From UBA6776 sp964636785 (lineage in GTDB: Bacteria > Bdellovibrionota > Bdellovibrionia > Bdellovibrionales > UBA1609), in NCBI GenBank assembly GCA_964636785.1, contig CAZWVK010000001.1:1-64000 (forward strand): a stretch of DNA of 64,000 nt. The letters run 5' to 3'. This document shows, one piece after another, positions 16,838 to 26,366 of the stretch. Position numbers and translations under genes: made by a program. Every line of letters begins with the position of its first letter. Position 1 is the stretch's first letter. Below the pieces are notes generated by a model that did no database searches, was not told where the DNA came from, and worked only from the letters and a program-made list of their open reading frames with translations.

Positions 16838-18418
16838 ATGAGCTTATCACGTCGCGAATTTTTAGAGTTCCTTGGTATTTCCGCCAGTGCTGCTTTTGCC
16901 ACTCAGCTTTCTGGATGTTCAAGTCTTGAAAAATGGGTTTCTGGCTCTGCATTTAAAGCACTTGCACCTACCGATAAAGATGATTTGGTGTTGGCCGATG
17001 GGTTTTCCTATCGGCGCCTTGTCTCCTGGGGAGATAAGATCAACTCCAACGGTGAAATATTTGGTTTCAACAATGATTATCTCGCTGTCCTTCCATTGAA
17101 AGGTTCATCATCACTCCTTTGGGTGAACCATGAGTATGTCGATCCGCTTTTTGTGAGTGGCGTTCCGTTTGGAAAGGATCGCACAAAGAAACAAATGAAA
17201 AATGAAATGCATTCCGTTGGTGGATCGATTTTAGAGATTACGCAATCCGGTGGTGAGTGGGCGCTTGTGCCGAATTCACTTTATAATCGAAGAATCACTG
17301 CATTCACTAAAATTCCTTTTTCAAATGGTGAGAAGATTCAAGGCTCCAATGTCGCCGTTGGAACGATGGCGAACTGTGCGGGTGGTGTGACTCCTTGGGG
17401 TACAGTTTTAACCTGTGAAGAGAATTACGACACGTTCTGGGGTGAGGCCAGATTTGATTCTCTAGGCAAAAGGCATGTTGATTACACAGTTGCAGAATGG
17501 GGTTGGTATAAGTTTGAAGGCCGACCACCAGAGCATTATGGTTGGGTTGTGGAAGTCGACCTTTCAACCGGTAAAGCGGTTAAGCACACTGGGATTGGAC
17601 GTTATGCTCATGAATGTGCAACGACAGTGATCTCCAAATCGGGTGAGCTTGTTGTTTACTCTGGAGATGATGCGGAAGATGAGCATCTTTATAAATTCAT
17701 ATCTGATTCGCCGACATCTTTGAAAAGTGGAAGGCTTTACGTCGCTTCCTTAGAGCAGGGCCGTTGGCTTCCTTTGGATAGAAATGCGGATTCAAAACTT
17801 AAAGCTAAATTTCAATCTCAGCTTGATTTGTTGATTCGTACACGAGAAGCCGCAAAGATTGTGGGTGCAACTCCACTGGATCGCCCGGAAGATATTGAGA
17901 TTCATCCGCAAACAGGTGATGTGTTTGTGGCGCTCACGAACAATAAATCTAAGGGCAATCTTTTTGGATCACTTTTAAAGATTCGTGAAAAGGATGGAGA
18001 TTCAAGTTCGCTTGAGTTCGAACATTCGACTTTTCTTGCAGGTGGTAAGGATACTGGCTTCGCATGCCCTGATAATTTGGCATTTGATCGAAAAGGTGAT
18101 CTCTGGTTTACGACCGATATGTCAGGATCTGTTATGAACAAAGGAGAGTATCGTCCATTCAAGAACAATTCCTTATTCTATGTTCCGATGAAGGGAGCCG
18201 GTGCAGGTAGGGCACATCGTGTGGCATCTGGTCCCATCAACTCAGAGTTGACTGGGCCCTATTTTTCGCAAGATGGAAAGACGCTCTTTCTCTCTGTGCA
18301 ACACCCGGGAGAGCGTTCGACTTCATTGGATCAAATGTTGAGCCATTGGCCAGGTGGCGGCGACTCCATGCCTAGACCATCTGTGGTGACGATTTCTCTG
18401 CCTGATTTCGTGCTTTGA
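16838..18418 (+). CDS. PhoX/DUF839 family protein with Tat signal
   Basis: 526 residues. The N-terminus has a twin-arginine signal 'SRREFLEFLG' followed by a hydrophobic stretch and 'LSGCSS', so it may be a Tat-exported lipoprotein. The body matches PhoX (DUF839): 'LLWVNHEYV', 'NCAGGVTPWGTVLTCEENY', 'YAHECATT', 'RPEDIEIHPQTGDVFVALTN', 'CPDNLAFDRKGDLWFTTDM'. PhoX enzymes are calcium/iron alkaline phosphatases that free phosphate from organic esters outside the inner membrane; many DUF839 proteins lack proof of that activity. It begins 5 bp after top6A, so probably shares its transcript though functionally unrelated. Confidence 0.87.
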   Translation: MSLSRREFLEFLGISASAAFATQLSGCSSLEKWVSGSAFKALAPTDKDDLVLADGFSYRRLVSWGDKINSNGEIFGFNNDYLAVLPLKGSSSLLWVNHEYVDPLFVSGVPFGKDRTKKQMKNEMHSVGGSILEITQSGGEWALVPNSLYNRRITAFTKIPFSNGEKIQGSNVAVGTMANCAGGVTPWGTVLTCEENYDTFWGEARFDSLGKRHVDYTVAEWGWYKFEGRPPEHYGWVVEVDLSTGKAVKHTGIGRYAHECATTVISKSGELVVYSGDDAEDEHLYKFISDSPTSLKSGRLYVASLEQGRWLPLDRNADSKLKAKFQSQLDLLIRTREAAKIVGATPLDRPEDIEIHPQTGDVFVALTNNKSKGNLFGSLLKIREKDGDSSSLEFEHSTFLAGGKDTGFACPDNLAFDRKGDLWFTTDMSGSVMNKGEYRPFKNNSLFYVPMKGAGAGRAHRVASGPINSELTGPYFSQDGKTLFLSVQHPGERSTSLDQMLSHWPGGGDSMPRPSVVTISLPDFVL

Positions 18419-18568
18419 GGAGCGTTTTACGTTTTTTGTCACAGATGGATCTTTTGGGACAAAATTTGTCGTTAGTGGCAACTGAAAACAAGTTAAACAT
18501 ATTCTAGCTCTCTTGAACCTGGGCACTATCCTTGCTTTTAGAGCATGTGAGGATAGGAGACGTGTGCT

Positions 18569-20137
18569 ATGGCTAGGAAGCTAAATATATCTTATAGATC
18601 GGTGATTTTCCTTTTGGCAGTGTCCTTTATGGCCATTGGGTGCGCGGATAATCGTGGCTTTCAAACCAAGCGTTTGAAAACACCAGCGATTTTCGATCAG
18701 AAGCCAGGCGGCGAGAACCAGCCTGAAACTCAACCTCCTCAAATGACAGCTCCTGTTTTAACACCAGAAGAAATCACTGAGAGAACGGATCAGGCCATTG
18801 AGAATAGAACTGAGAGAATTTCGGATTCGACTTTCGTTTACAATGAAGGTGGCAACGAAACTCAAGTTACAGAGTCTGAAATTGAAGAGAAAAAGCAGGA
18901 GCTTCGCGAAAAGGCTATCACAACAATGAATCTTCCAGCGGATCAGCAGATTCTAAAGGGCCTAAGTCTTTCTCTGAATCAAGGGGCAACTGCGGGAAGC
19001 ATTCCATTAAATATAAAGGGTGTCGTAAATATTGATGGCACTTTGGATTTTTTCACTGCCAATTTGGTTTTAAGCAAAACAGATCAAAGAATTTCTGGAA
19101 AAGCCTCTGCTCTTCAATGGGTCAGCAATCGTTCAGATGTGCAGACCCAAATTTCTGCATATTGCAATGGCGCAGCAGATGCGGTCTGCAGTGAGATTTC
19201 GGTAACGGTTGAGCTTACGCGCGGAGAGAGCGAGCAAGTCTTTGTGGCTCAGTACTCTCAAACCAATGAAGGGTTTGAGATTTCAGGTTCATCGACAGGT
19301 CTTTTGAGCTTTGATGACGCCTCTCAAAGCACAAGCTCGGAAGATGAGCCAGCGGAAGATGATAATATTGAAACTGGTGATGAGCAGGTCGAAGAGGCAC
19401 AAGGTGAAGACACTCCGGCTGAGGAAGCTCAACCAGAGGAGACTCAAACTGAAAATACTCAAAGTGAAGAGCAGCAAGAAGCCCCGGCTCAACAAGAAGT
19501 AGCTGTTGAAGAAACTCCAGCGGCACAAGACCAGTCACAACAACAACAGCAGCAGGCGGATCAGCGCCGTGCGGATCAGCAAAGACGTGCTGAACAAGCG
19601 CGATTAGCTCGTCAAGCGGAGCAAGAGTCAATGGATGCATTGAGAAAGTATCAAGCTGAAAAAGCTCAAACCGCTGCTCAGCAAAAGCGTGCTGAAGAGA
19701 TGCGCCGCTTTCGTCAGGCTGACCAACAGTCGATGGATAATTTAAGAAAATACCAGGCTGAAAAAGCTCAGGCTGCAGCAGCGACAAAAACGCATCGTCA
19801 AGCGGAGCAAGAATCCATGGACGCGTTGAAAAAGTATCAGGCTCAACAAGAGCCAGCTGCAAAAACGCATCGCCAAGCAGAGCAGGAATCCATGGATGCG
19901 CTTAAGAAATATCAGGCTGAGCAAAAACGACTTGAGCAGTTAAGACAATTTCGAAAGGCCGAGCAACAGTCTATGGAAGCTCTACGTCGTCAGCAGCAAC
20001 AGAAGCAAGAGCGTAAGCTCTCTCTTCCGGAGCTTCGACGAAAAGCCGAGGATGAGTCTATGAAAGAGCTTGAGTATCAAAGAAAGATCGAAAAGATCTT
20101 AAAAGACAATGAGGACGCCAGAAGCCAGGAAGTCTAG
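18569..20137 (+). CDS. Repeat-rich lipoprotein of unknown function
   Basis: 522 residues, not recognised. The signal ends in a lipobox 'FMAIGC' (C25). Residues about 30-250 look like a folded domain. About 255-320 is very acidic and rich in E/Q/T/P, followed by a Gln run. The last 180 residues hold six imperfect repeats of the form R-x-A-E-x-x-S-M-x-x-L-x-x-x-Q, for example 'HRQAEQESMDALKKYQ' twice. Repeat DNA spans roughly 19600-20100. The charged heptad-like pattern predicts a long helix or coiled coil. It may be a periplasmic spacer or scaffold. ATG 18569 follows AGGAG at some distance. Confidence 0.8.
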   Translation: MARKLNISYRSVIFLLAVSFMAIGCADNRGFQTKRLKTPAIFDQKPGGENQPETQPPQMTAPVLTPEEITERTDQAIENRTERISDSTFVYNEGGNETQVTESEIEEKKQELREKAITTMNLPADQQILKGLSLSLNQGATAGSIPLNIKGVVNIDGTLDFFTANLVLSKTDQRISGKASALQWVSNRSDVQTQISAYCNGAADAVCSEISVTVELTRGESEQVFVAQYSQTNEGFEISGSSTGLLSFDDASQSTSSEDEPAEDDNIETGDEQVEEAQGEDTPAEEAQPEETQTENTQSEEQQEAPAQQEVAVEETPAAQDQSQQQQQQADQRRADQQRRAEQARLARQAEQESMDALRKYQAEKAQTAAQQKRAEEMRRFRQADQQSMDNLRKYQAEKAQAAAATKTHRQAEQESMDALKKYQAQQEPAAKTHRQAEQESMDALKKYQAEQKRLEQLRQFRKAEQQSMEALRRQQQQKQERKLSLPELRRKAEDESMKELEYQRKIEKILKDNEDARSQEV

Positions 20138-20145
20138 CTTGATGA

Positions 20146-20403
20146 TTAACGTCGGCCAAGCCTTCGATTATTATATTCTCGAATCGAATAAAATCCATAC
20201 GTGATAGCCTTAATGCTATCACGTATTTCTGTTTTTACAGCCTCATAAGAATAACTCGGCAGTGGAGTTCCTTGGGAATTGAGAGCTGTTAAATACTGAC
20301 TTAATACACGCTCAACCAAATCCTCTTGAGGGGCATCATCAAATTCGCCGCTTTGAATGGCATCCAAAACGAATTGATAAGGGCTTGTTTCTTTAGGCGA
20401 CAT
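20146..20403 (-). CDS. Small conserved-looking protein of unknown function
   Basis: 85 residues, not recognised. It is hydrophilic and probably helical ('YQFVLDAIQSGEFDDAPQED', 'VKTEIRDSIKAITYGFYSIR') with a basic end 'YNNRRLGRR'. No signal peptide or membrane segment. It converges with the repeat lipoprotein (8-bp gap) and starts only 17 bp from the divergent NFACT gene, so the two 5' regions must overlap. Codon choice resembles its neighbours, which supports a real gene. Confidence 0.65.
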   Translation of the reverse strand: MSPKETSPYQFVLDAIQSGEFDDAPQEDLVERVLSQYLTALNSQGTPLPSYSYEAVKTEIRDSIKAITYGFYSIREYNNRRLGRR

Positions 20404-20420
20404 ACGTATAGATTAATCTG

Positions 20421-21704
20421 GTGAAGACGCTAGCGCCAGGGGAAATTCGACTTCTTGTTCACACTCTTCATCATCTTGAGGGTGCAAGGCTTCAGGCCGT
20501 TTATTCTACTAAAAAGGATTTGATTTTAGAATTTTGGCTCAAAGGGGATCTTTATTTTTTATGGTATGAAGACTCCAGCCTTAGGCCCTTCGTTTCATTC
20601 TGGCCACAGGAGCTGCCACTCAAATTTAAAAAATCACAAACGCCCATCGGTTTATTCTTAAAAGCTCATTTCGTTGGGAACCACCTCACTTCAGTGACAT
20701 TTCATCCAGAGTTTGGGCGAATGTTTCGACTGTATTTTCATAATGAACTCTCCATTGAATTTCGACTCTTTACCCATGGTTCAAATGTCATTGCAAAGAC
20801 GAGTGATAAGCAAATCAGCCTTCATAAGCCGAAGAGCCTACAGAAAGTGGAAAAGGAGTTTGAGGAATCCCATCTTCGAAGTGTGGAAGAGTTCTCAAAT
20901 GAGTGGCTTCAGTTTCATTCCAAAGTCCGAATGAAGGGGGCTGTTTCTGACAGCAAGCATTCAAGTGACCACCTCGAAAAAGAGCTGGCAAAAAAGAAAA
21001 AGAAGCTCGCAAGGGCTATTCAACAAGTGAGTGAAGAGCTTGAAAAGAAGGAAAACTCTTTGTTTCAAGAAGTTGGAGAGTGGCTCACTCAGAATCGTTC
21101 CTATTCAAATCTTCCAGATGAATATATCCCATTTGTTGACCAGCGAAGATCTATTCACTGGAATGCAGATCATTGCTTTCAAAAAGCAAAGGAGATTCGG
21201 AGAAAACAAATCGGAACGCAGTCACGCCTCAACGACCTAAAGGCTGAGCTGAAGAGTCTTGAAGAAAAAGGAATCGCTGCACTTGAAGCGAGATCTAAAA
21301 GAGCGCCAGAGCGCCTTCACTCCAAAGATGAAATCAAAGCTCGAAGCTTTCAGGTCAGTCCAGATTTGAAAGTCATCTCCGGAAAAAATGCGAAAGACAA
21401 TATGGCTCTCTTAAGACGTGCCCAAGGATGGGATCTATGGTTTCATCTTCGCGACTTTCCAAGCAGTCATGCGGTTTTGTTTCGTGCTAAAAAGCGAGAA
21501 GTCACTCCACATGAAGAAGACAAGGTGATTCAGTGGTTCTTTAAACAGACATTTGGCAAAAAGTGGGAGCAAGAATTAGGCAATAAATTAGATGTGATTG
21601 TTGCCGAGTGTCGTTTTGTAAAACCCATTAAGGGGGATAAGCAAGGTCGCGTTCATTATCATAATGAAAGAGTGCTCAGAAGAGAAGTTCAGCCGAGTGA
21701 TTGA
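20421..21704 (+). CDS. NFACT family protein (RqcH/FbpA-like)
   Basis: 427 residues, shorter than the roughly 560 of RqcH. The N-terminal NFACT-N domain covers 1-140, a charged coiled coil ('KELAKKKKKLARAIQQVSEE') lies around 180-300, and the C-terminal NFACT-R domain (DUF814) has 'GKNAKDNMALLRRAQGWDLW' and 'FHLRDFPSSHAVL'. RqcH binds stalled 50S-peptidyl-tRNA complexes and adds alanine tails. The D-R pair known in RqcH NFACT-N seems to be G-R here ('EFGRMFRL'), so alanine tailing may be lost. The start is GTG 20421; the ribosome site is weak. Confidence 0.82.
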   Translation: MKTLAPGEIRLLVHTLHHLEGARLQAVYSTKKDLILEFWLKGDLYFLWYEDSSLRPFVSFWPQELPLKFKKSQTPIGLFLKAHFVGNHLTSVTFHPEFGRMFRLYFHNELSIEFRLFTHGSNVIAKTSDKQISLHKPKSLQKVEKEFEESHLRSVEEFSNEWLQFHSKVRMKGAVSDSKHSSDHLEKELAKKKKKLARAIQQVSEELEKKENSLFQEVGEWLTQNRSYSNLPDEYIPFVDQRRSIHWNADHCFQKAKEIRRKQIGTQSRLNDLKAELKSLEEKGIAALEARSKRAPERLHSKDEIKARSFQVSPDLKVISGKNAKDNMALLRRAQGWDLWFHLRDFPSSHAVLFRAKKREVTPHEEDKVIQWFFKQTFGKKWEQELGNKLDVIVAECRFVKPIKGDKQGRVHYHNERVLRREVQPSD

Positions 21705-21713
21705 GAGTGAAGC

Positions 21714-21741
21714 TTGACAGCTTTTATGAAGGCGTTATCTT
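21714..21741 (+). promoter_or_regulatory. Probable sigma-70 promoter for the ABC exporter operon
   Basis: TTGACA at 21714-21719 and TATCTT at 21736-21741 are separated by 16 bp. The first gene (GTG 21776) starts 34 bp after the -10 box. The -35 is a perfect consensus. Confidence 0.6.
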
Positions 21742-21775
21742 TTAAAAGTCATATATTATTTTGGGAGGAAATGAA

Positions 21776-22717
21776 GTGATAGAAGTCAAAGGTCTCTCGA
21801 AATCCTATGGTGATCGCAAGGCGATCAGTGAAATCGATTTTACAGTCAATAAAGGTGAGGTTGTTGGGTTTTTAGGCCCCAATGGTGCAGGTAAGTCGAC
21901 CACAATGAAAATCATAACGGGCTATATGGCACCCACCGATGGTCAGGTCTCAGTGGCAGGATTTGATATTTTCGAAAATCCAATTGAAGTGAAAAGGCGA
22001 ATTGGATATTTGCCAGAAACCCCACCTGTCTACACCGATATGAAAGTGGGCGCTTATTTGAAGTTCTGTGCCAAGCTCAAAGGTGTACCAAGTGAGGAAC
22101 TCGAGGTTTCAGTTGAGCGCGCATTGAAGAAAACGAGTTTGGAATCAGTAAAAGACAGAATGATTGGCAACTTATCAAAAGGATTCAGGCAGCGGGTTGG
22201 TCTTGCGCAAGCACTAGTCTCTGATCCTGAGGTTTTGATTTTAGATGAGCCTACGGTTGGCCTTGATCCAAAGCAAGTTGCCGAAATGAGAAATCTGATT
22301 AAAGAATTAAAAGGACAGCACACCATTATCTTGTCCACTCATATTCTTTCTGAAGTTCAAGCGAGCTGCGACAAGGTTATTATTATCAATAATGGAAAGA
22401 TCATTGCTGAAGACAATCTGGCAGGCCTTTCAAAGAGAATGTCTGGTGGTGGCCAGCTCAGAGTTCGCGTAAAGCGGCTAGCTGATCAAGTGGCACAGGA
22501 GTTGGTACAAATTGAGAATGTCAGAGAAGCAAAAAATACTGGCAATTATGTTGAAGTTCTAACGGATGGAAGTGATGCGGCTACTGAAAAGGTTTCTGAA
22601 AAAGTTGTTTCTATGCAGGCCGGGCTTCTTGAGCTTCATAGCTCTTCACTCAGCCTGGAAGATATCTTTATTGAACTGACTGGTGAGAAGATCACTCAAG
22701 AGGAGGTTTCACCATGA
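21776..22717 (+). CDS. ABC transporter ATP-binding protein, GldA type
   Basis: About 313 residues. Walker A 'GPNGAGKST' at 34-42, signature 'LSKGFRQRVGLAQAL', Walker B 'LILDEPTVGLDP', switch His in 'ILSTHILSEV'. The start is GTG 21776: a GGGAGG ribosome site at 21763-21768 lies 7 bp upstream, so the in-frame TTG at 21761 is part of that site and not the start. Its stop overlaps the permease start (ATGA). With the next two genes it makes the GldA-GldF-GldG set, described as a gliding-associated ABC exporter in Bacteroidota but found more widely. Substrate unknown. Confidence 0.9.
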   Translation: MIEVKGLSKSYGDRKAISEIDFTVNKGEVVGFLGPNGAGKSTTMKIITGYMAPTDGQVSVAGFDIFENPIEVKRRIGYLPETPPVYTDMKVGAYLKFCAKLKGVPSEELEVSVERALKKTSLESVKDRMIGNLSKGFRQRVGLAQALVSDPEVLILDEPTVGLDPKQVAEMRNLIKELKGQHTIILSTHILSEVQASCDKVIIINNGKIIAEDNLAGLSKRMSGGGQLRVRVKRLADQVAQELVQIENVREAKNTGNYVEVLTDGSDAATEKVSEKVVSMQAGLLELHSSSLSLEDIFIELTGEKITQEEVSP

Positions 22718-23478
22718 AGAGCGCCTTAACGATTGCGGGCAAAGACTTTAAAAATCTTCTTTTTAGCCCCATGTTTTGCTTTATAGCTGCACTTTGTACA
22801 GTTCTATGGAGTTTTACGTACCTCAGAAATCTGATTGTTTTTGCAGAGAGCTCAAGGGGGATGTTTAATCCCGGTGGCGAAAACCTAAGTCTTCAAATGA
22901 CTGTATTTTTGAATCACATTTCTCAAATCAACCTTCTTTTTATCTTTATCGTTCCCGCATTGACTATGCGCCTGATCGCTGAGGAGAAAAAGCTCAGAAC
23001 CTATGATCTGCTTTTGACCGCACCAATCACTGCAACTGAAATTGCAATCGGTAAGTTTTTAGGAGCCTTTGGTGTTGTCTTTGTTTTAATTTTACTGTCA
23101 ATGCTCTATCCACTTGGGACGCGGTTTTTGGCGGACTACGCAATGCTTCCTTTATTCACAGCTTACCTCGGTGTTTGTTTGGTGGCTGCCGTTTATACAG
23201 CAATTGGTGTGTTTGCGTCGTCGCTGACATCTTCTGTTGTTTTAAGTGTGGTGATGGGACTGATCTTTAATCTTCTACTTTGGTTCGTCAGTCAGGGTGC
23301 TGAGAATGCGACTGGGGTGATTATGGCGAGTTTTCTCGAACACCTCTCTATTGGGGATCATTTTATGTCATTTATTCGTGGCTCAATTCGTTTGAAGTCC
23401 GTTGTTTTTTTATTGAGCTGCATGAGTCTTTTTGTCTTTCTCACACAGCGTGTGGTTGAGTCTTCGAGGTGGAGGTAG
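22714..23478 (+). CDS. ABC transporter permease, GldF type
   Basis: 254 residues with six probable membrane helices of the ABC-2 type. The family hallmark is 'LRNLIVFAESSRGMFNPGGE' after helix 1, followed by 'PALTMRLIAEEKKLRTYDLL', where the cytoplasmic loop contacts the ATPase. ATG 22714 overlaps the ATPase stop, so the subunits are translationally coupled. It should form the membrane channel with the GldG-like protein encoded next. Confidence 0.88.
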   Translation: MKSALTIAGKDFKNLLFSPMFCFIAALCTVLWSFTYLRNLIVFAESSRGMFNPGGENLSLQMTVFLNHISQINLLFIFIVPALTMRLIAEEKKLRTYDLLLTAPITATEIAIGKFLGAFGVVFVLILLSMLYPLGTRFLADYAMLPLFTAYLGVCLVAAVYTAIGVFASSLTSSVVLSVVMGLIFNLLLWFVSQGAENATGVIMASFLEHLSIGDHFMSFIRGSIRLKSVVFLLSCMSLFVFLTQRVVESSRWR

Positions 23479-23481
23479 GCT

Positions 23482-25023
23482 ATGACGAAGTTAGGGAAAA
23501 TTGGATTTTTAATTGCAGCTCTTTGTTTCGTTATCGTTGCTATAGTGAGATTTATTTTAGGGGCATGGATTCCAATTCTTTATATCTTCCTTGCACTAGC
23601 TGGAATTTCACTTCTTGCCTCGTTTATTTCGGACCGGAAGCTTTATCTGGAGTTTTTCACCTTAAGAACAACAAAGCACGGCATGAATATGGGAGCATTG
23701 ATTTTATTGGTGCTTGGTTTTGTCGTGTGTATCAACTACCTCTCTGTTCGGCACAATAAGTCCTGGGATTTGACTCAAGAGAAACTCAATTCCCTTTCCG
23801 AGCAATCTGAAAAGGTGATTGAGAACTTAAACTCAGATGTTGAGATGAAGGTCTTCTTTAAGGGCGCAGATGCTTTGGGTGAGCGTCAAGCGATCCGGCA
23901 CGCACTCGGTGTTTATCAAGAGAAGAGTCCTCGATTCAAAGTGAGGTATATTGACTCTTATGCAGAAAACCTATTGGCTCAGGAGTATCTGGCCAATCTG
24001 CCGGATAGAGATCAAGAGGCTGCATTCTTATTTGTTGAATACGAAGGAAAGCGCATTCGGGTGGACTCTCCATTTGGCGAAGAACAAGTCACTTCGGCAA
24101 TCATCAAAGCCACTCGCCGAGGAGAGCTTAAAGTTTATTTTGTGACTGGCCATGGGGAAAGAGAGTTAAGTTCTCAATCCCAGCAGGGCTTATTCGCCTT
24201 TAGTGAAGAACTTGATACATCATCTTATAAAACAGAAGAGATCAGTCTGCTTGATCGCTCATCCATTCCAGAGGATGCCGCCTTGCTAGCGATCATTGGC
24301 CCTAAAGAGCCTTATCTTGAAAATGAGATTGCACTTCTAAGAAGTTATCTTGAACAAGGTGGAAAACTCTTTTTGGCGCTCGATCCGGGAGAGAAACATA
24401 ATCTTTCGCAGCTTCTTCGAGCGACTGGGGTGGATTTCAAGAATAATTTCGTGATCAACCTGGATCCAATGACTCGTCAAGCTTCTGGTACCTCAATTGG
24501 AGTGATCTTTGATCGCTCAAGCCCAATTACATCTTCACTCCCAGAGGGAAAAACCCTCACGCTCTTTGAACTTGCCAGTGAAGTGACTGCAGATGTGTCT
24601 GTTCCAGATGGCATTCAGGTCACAGAACTTGTGAAGACCGCACCAACTTCTTTTGCTATGAAGGAGCTGAAGTCACAGGTCACCGGACCTCAAGATCAAA
24701 GACCCTTTTCAATCCTTGTGTCTGTGAATGGCAAGATGGCCGAGTCCAAGGGTGATGAGTTTTCAATGGTGGTCGCGGGAGACAGTGATTTTTTAACCAA
24801 TCGTCTTTTTTTAGTGGGCTCGAATAGAGACCTGGCCATGAACGCTCTTGCGGCCTTAACAGAGCAGGATGATTTGATCACAATCCGACCGAAGCAGGCG
24901 CAGGGCAATAAGATCATTTTAACCAGTGGCGCGCAGCTGGGTATGGTTATGGCGGGAGTGAGTCTTCCGATTGTCCTCTTATTATTAAGCGGAGTTTTCT
25001 GGTACCGTCGTAGAGGAGCTTAA
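23482..25023 (+). CDS. GldG-family ABC transporter auxiliary protein
   Basis: 513 residues. There are three membrane helices within the first 90 residues, a large extracytoplasmic domain, and one C-terminal helix ('LGMVMAGVSLPIVLLLLSGV'). The soluble part has the GldG/DUF7088 features 'LTQEKLNSLSEQSEKVIENL' and 'VKVFFKGAD'-like strands, with 'VYFVTGHGERELSSQ' and 'LFLALDPGEKHN'. GldG-type proteins pair with the GldF permease; the periplasmic domain resembles IFT52/GATase folds and may handle the exported substrate. It starts 3 bp after the permease gene. Confidence 0.87.
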   Translation: MTKLGKIGFLIAALCFVIVAIVRFILGAWIPILYIFLALAGISLLASFISDRKLYLEFFTLRTTKHGMNMGALILLVLGFVVCINYLSVRHNKSWDLTQEKLNSLSEQSEKVIENLNSDVEMKVFFKGADALGERQAIRHALGVYQEKSPRFKVRYIDSYAENLLAQEYLANLPDRDQEAAFLFVEYEGKRIRVDSPFGEEQVTSAIIKATRRGELKVYFVTGHGERELSSQSQQGLFAFSEELDTSSYKTEEISLLDRSSIPEDAALLAIIGPKEPYLENEIALLRSYLEQGGKLFLALDPGEKHNLSQLLRATGVDFKNNFVINLDPMTRQASGTSIGVIFDRSSPITSSLPEGKTLTLFELASEVTADVSVPDGIQVTELVKTAPTSFAMKELKSQVTGPQDQRPFSILVSVNGKMAESKGDEFSMVVAGDSDFLTNRLFLVGSNRDLAMNALAALTEQDDLITIRPKQAQGNKIILTSGAQLGMVMAGVSLPIVLLLLSGVFWYRRRGA

Positions 25024-25028
25024 AAGAA

Positions 25029-26366
25029 ATGACAAAGTTTAAATCCACATGGGCTTTTGCGATTTTTGTGATTGCTCTTGGTGCTTATGTTTTTTGGGAT
25101 TTTACCGAGCAGAAAATGCAAGATGATCTCGCGCAGGATGAGGTTTATCTCAATGAATTTTCAACAGCCGATATCAAGAAATTAACTGTTCAAAAAGAAG
25201 ATAACACAATTGAACTGGAATGGGTGGATCAAGACTGCCAAATCCTATCACCCATTCAGGATCGTTGCGATACGACGAGTGTGGACTCGCTTTTAAACGC
25301 CTTATCACCTCTTCGCGGACGAAAAGTCATGAGTGGAAGTGAAGCTCAAGAAAAGCAATCCCAGTTTGGATTGGCGAACAGCACTAAAATCCAATGGACT
25401 TTAAAAAATGGAAGTCAGTCTTCGCTAGAAATTGGCTCAGTGAACAGCTTTGACGGCGGCTACTATGTTTTGAAGGCAGACTTGTTTGTTGTGGATCGCG
25501 CAGCAGGACAAATGACAAACAAGGGACTGAGCGAGCTTCGCAGCAAAGTCTTGTGGCGAGGTCCAGAAGATTTAATTGAGGTTTCTATTCAGATGCGTGA
25601 GAGTAAGTCATCCTTTCAGCTTTCCAAGGTGGATGATGAGTGGAAAGTCGTGCCTGAATCCCAAGAATTCGGCTCCGACTCGGAGCGAATTAAAAATTGG
25701 ATTGAGGGATTTAGGAATCTGAAAGGTTCCGACGTCTTTGGTGAAAAACCCGCTGAGATAAAATCTCAACCTATTTATACCGTTCAGGCTGGTGATCAGA
25801 CTTATGATTTTTATGCTGTAAAGGAGCAGTATTTCGGAAATAGGAACGGATCTGCTTCGTGGATTGCAATTCCAAAAGAGCGTTTAACCAGAGTTCTAGT
25901 TCCTAGAACGTACTTTTTTGATGGAAAAAAGCCGTTTCAGTTTCAACTTGAGCGTGTGTCTAAAGTTGAAATTCGAAATGGCAAAACTCAACACGACTTT
26001 AAAAAGAAAGATCAGAACTGGGTGAGTGAGGAGGGGGAGCTTAAAGAAGAAAAGCTTCAGTCTTTTTTTCAAGATCTTAAAAATCTCGAAATTAAAACCT
26101 ACGACGTTTCACACTCAAAGGGCTTTGCAAACAGTAAGCGGATCTCACTTTTGGATTCAAATGGTCAACCCGTGTTTGAGATTCAGTGGGGAGATGCATT
26201 TAAAGGTTTAGGTGGTCCCTTTGAAGGGGATTCGCTTCTTCCAGTGAGAATTAAAAATTATTCTGGAATTCTTTCTGTTCTTGAGCCTCAATTCAAAGAT
26301 ATAGTTGAAATGGATTTTTTCAACGCTGAGAAAGATGAGGTTCATAACGATGACCACGTTCACTAA
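25029..26366 (+). CDS. DUF4340 domain protein, membrane anchored
   Basis: 445 residues. A single N-terminal membrane helix ('STWAFAIFVIALGAYVFWDF') is followed by a periplasmic, beta-rich body with repeated DUF4340 segments: 'IKKLTVQKEDNTIELEW', 'SGSEAQEKQSQFGLAN', 'SLEIGSVNSFDGGYYV'. DUF4340 proteins are regularly encoded right after GldG-like ABC components, so it is probably a periplasmic partner of this exporter. The end carries acidic and His residues (EVHNDDHVH). It overlaps the GHMP kinase start by 17 bp. Confidence 0.84.
   Translation: MTKFKSTWAFAIFVIALGAYVFWDFTEQKMQDDLAQDEVYLNEFSTADIKKLTVQKEDNTIELEWVDQDCQILSPIQDRCDTTSVDSLLNALSPLRGRKVMSGSEAQEKQSQFGLANSTKIQWTLKNGSQSSLEIGSVNSFDGGYYVLKADLFVVDRAAGQMTNKGLSELRSKVLWRGPEDLIEVSIQMRESKSSFQLSKVDDEWKVVPESQEFGSDSERIKNWIEGFRNLKGSDVFGEKPAEIKSQPIYTVQAGDQTYDFYAVKEQYFGNRNGSASWIAIPKERLTRVLVPRTYFFDGKKPFQFQLERVSKVEIRNGKTQHDFKKKDQNWVSEEGELKEEKLQSFFQDLKNLEIKTYDVSHSKGFANSKRISLLDSNGQPVFEIQWGDAFKGLGGPFEGDSLLPVRIKNYSGILSVLEPQFKDIVEMDFFNAEKDEVHNDDHVH

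Noticed and set aside
19215..19862. 215-codon minus-strand frame
   Set aside because: Antisense to the repeat-rich lipoprotein; it exists because the repeats lack stops in that frame.
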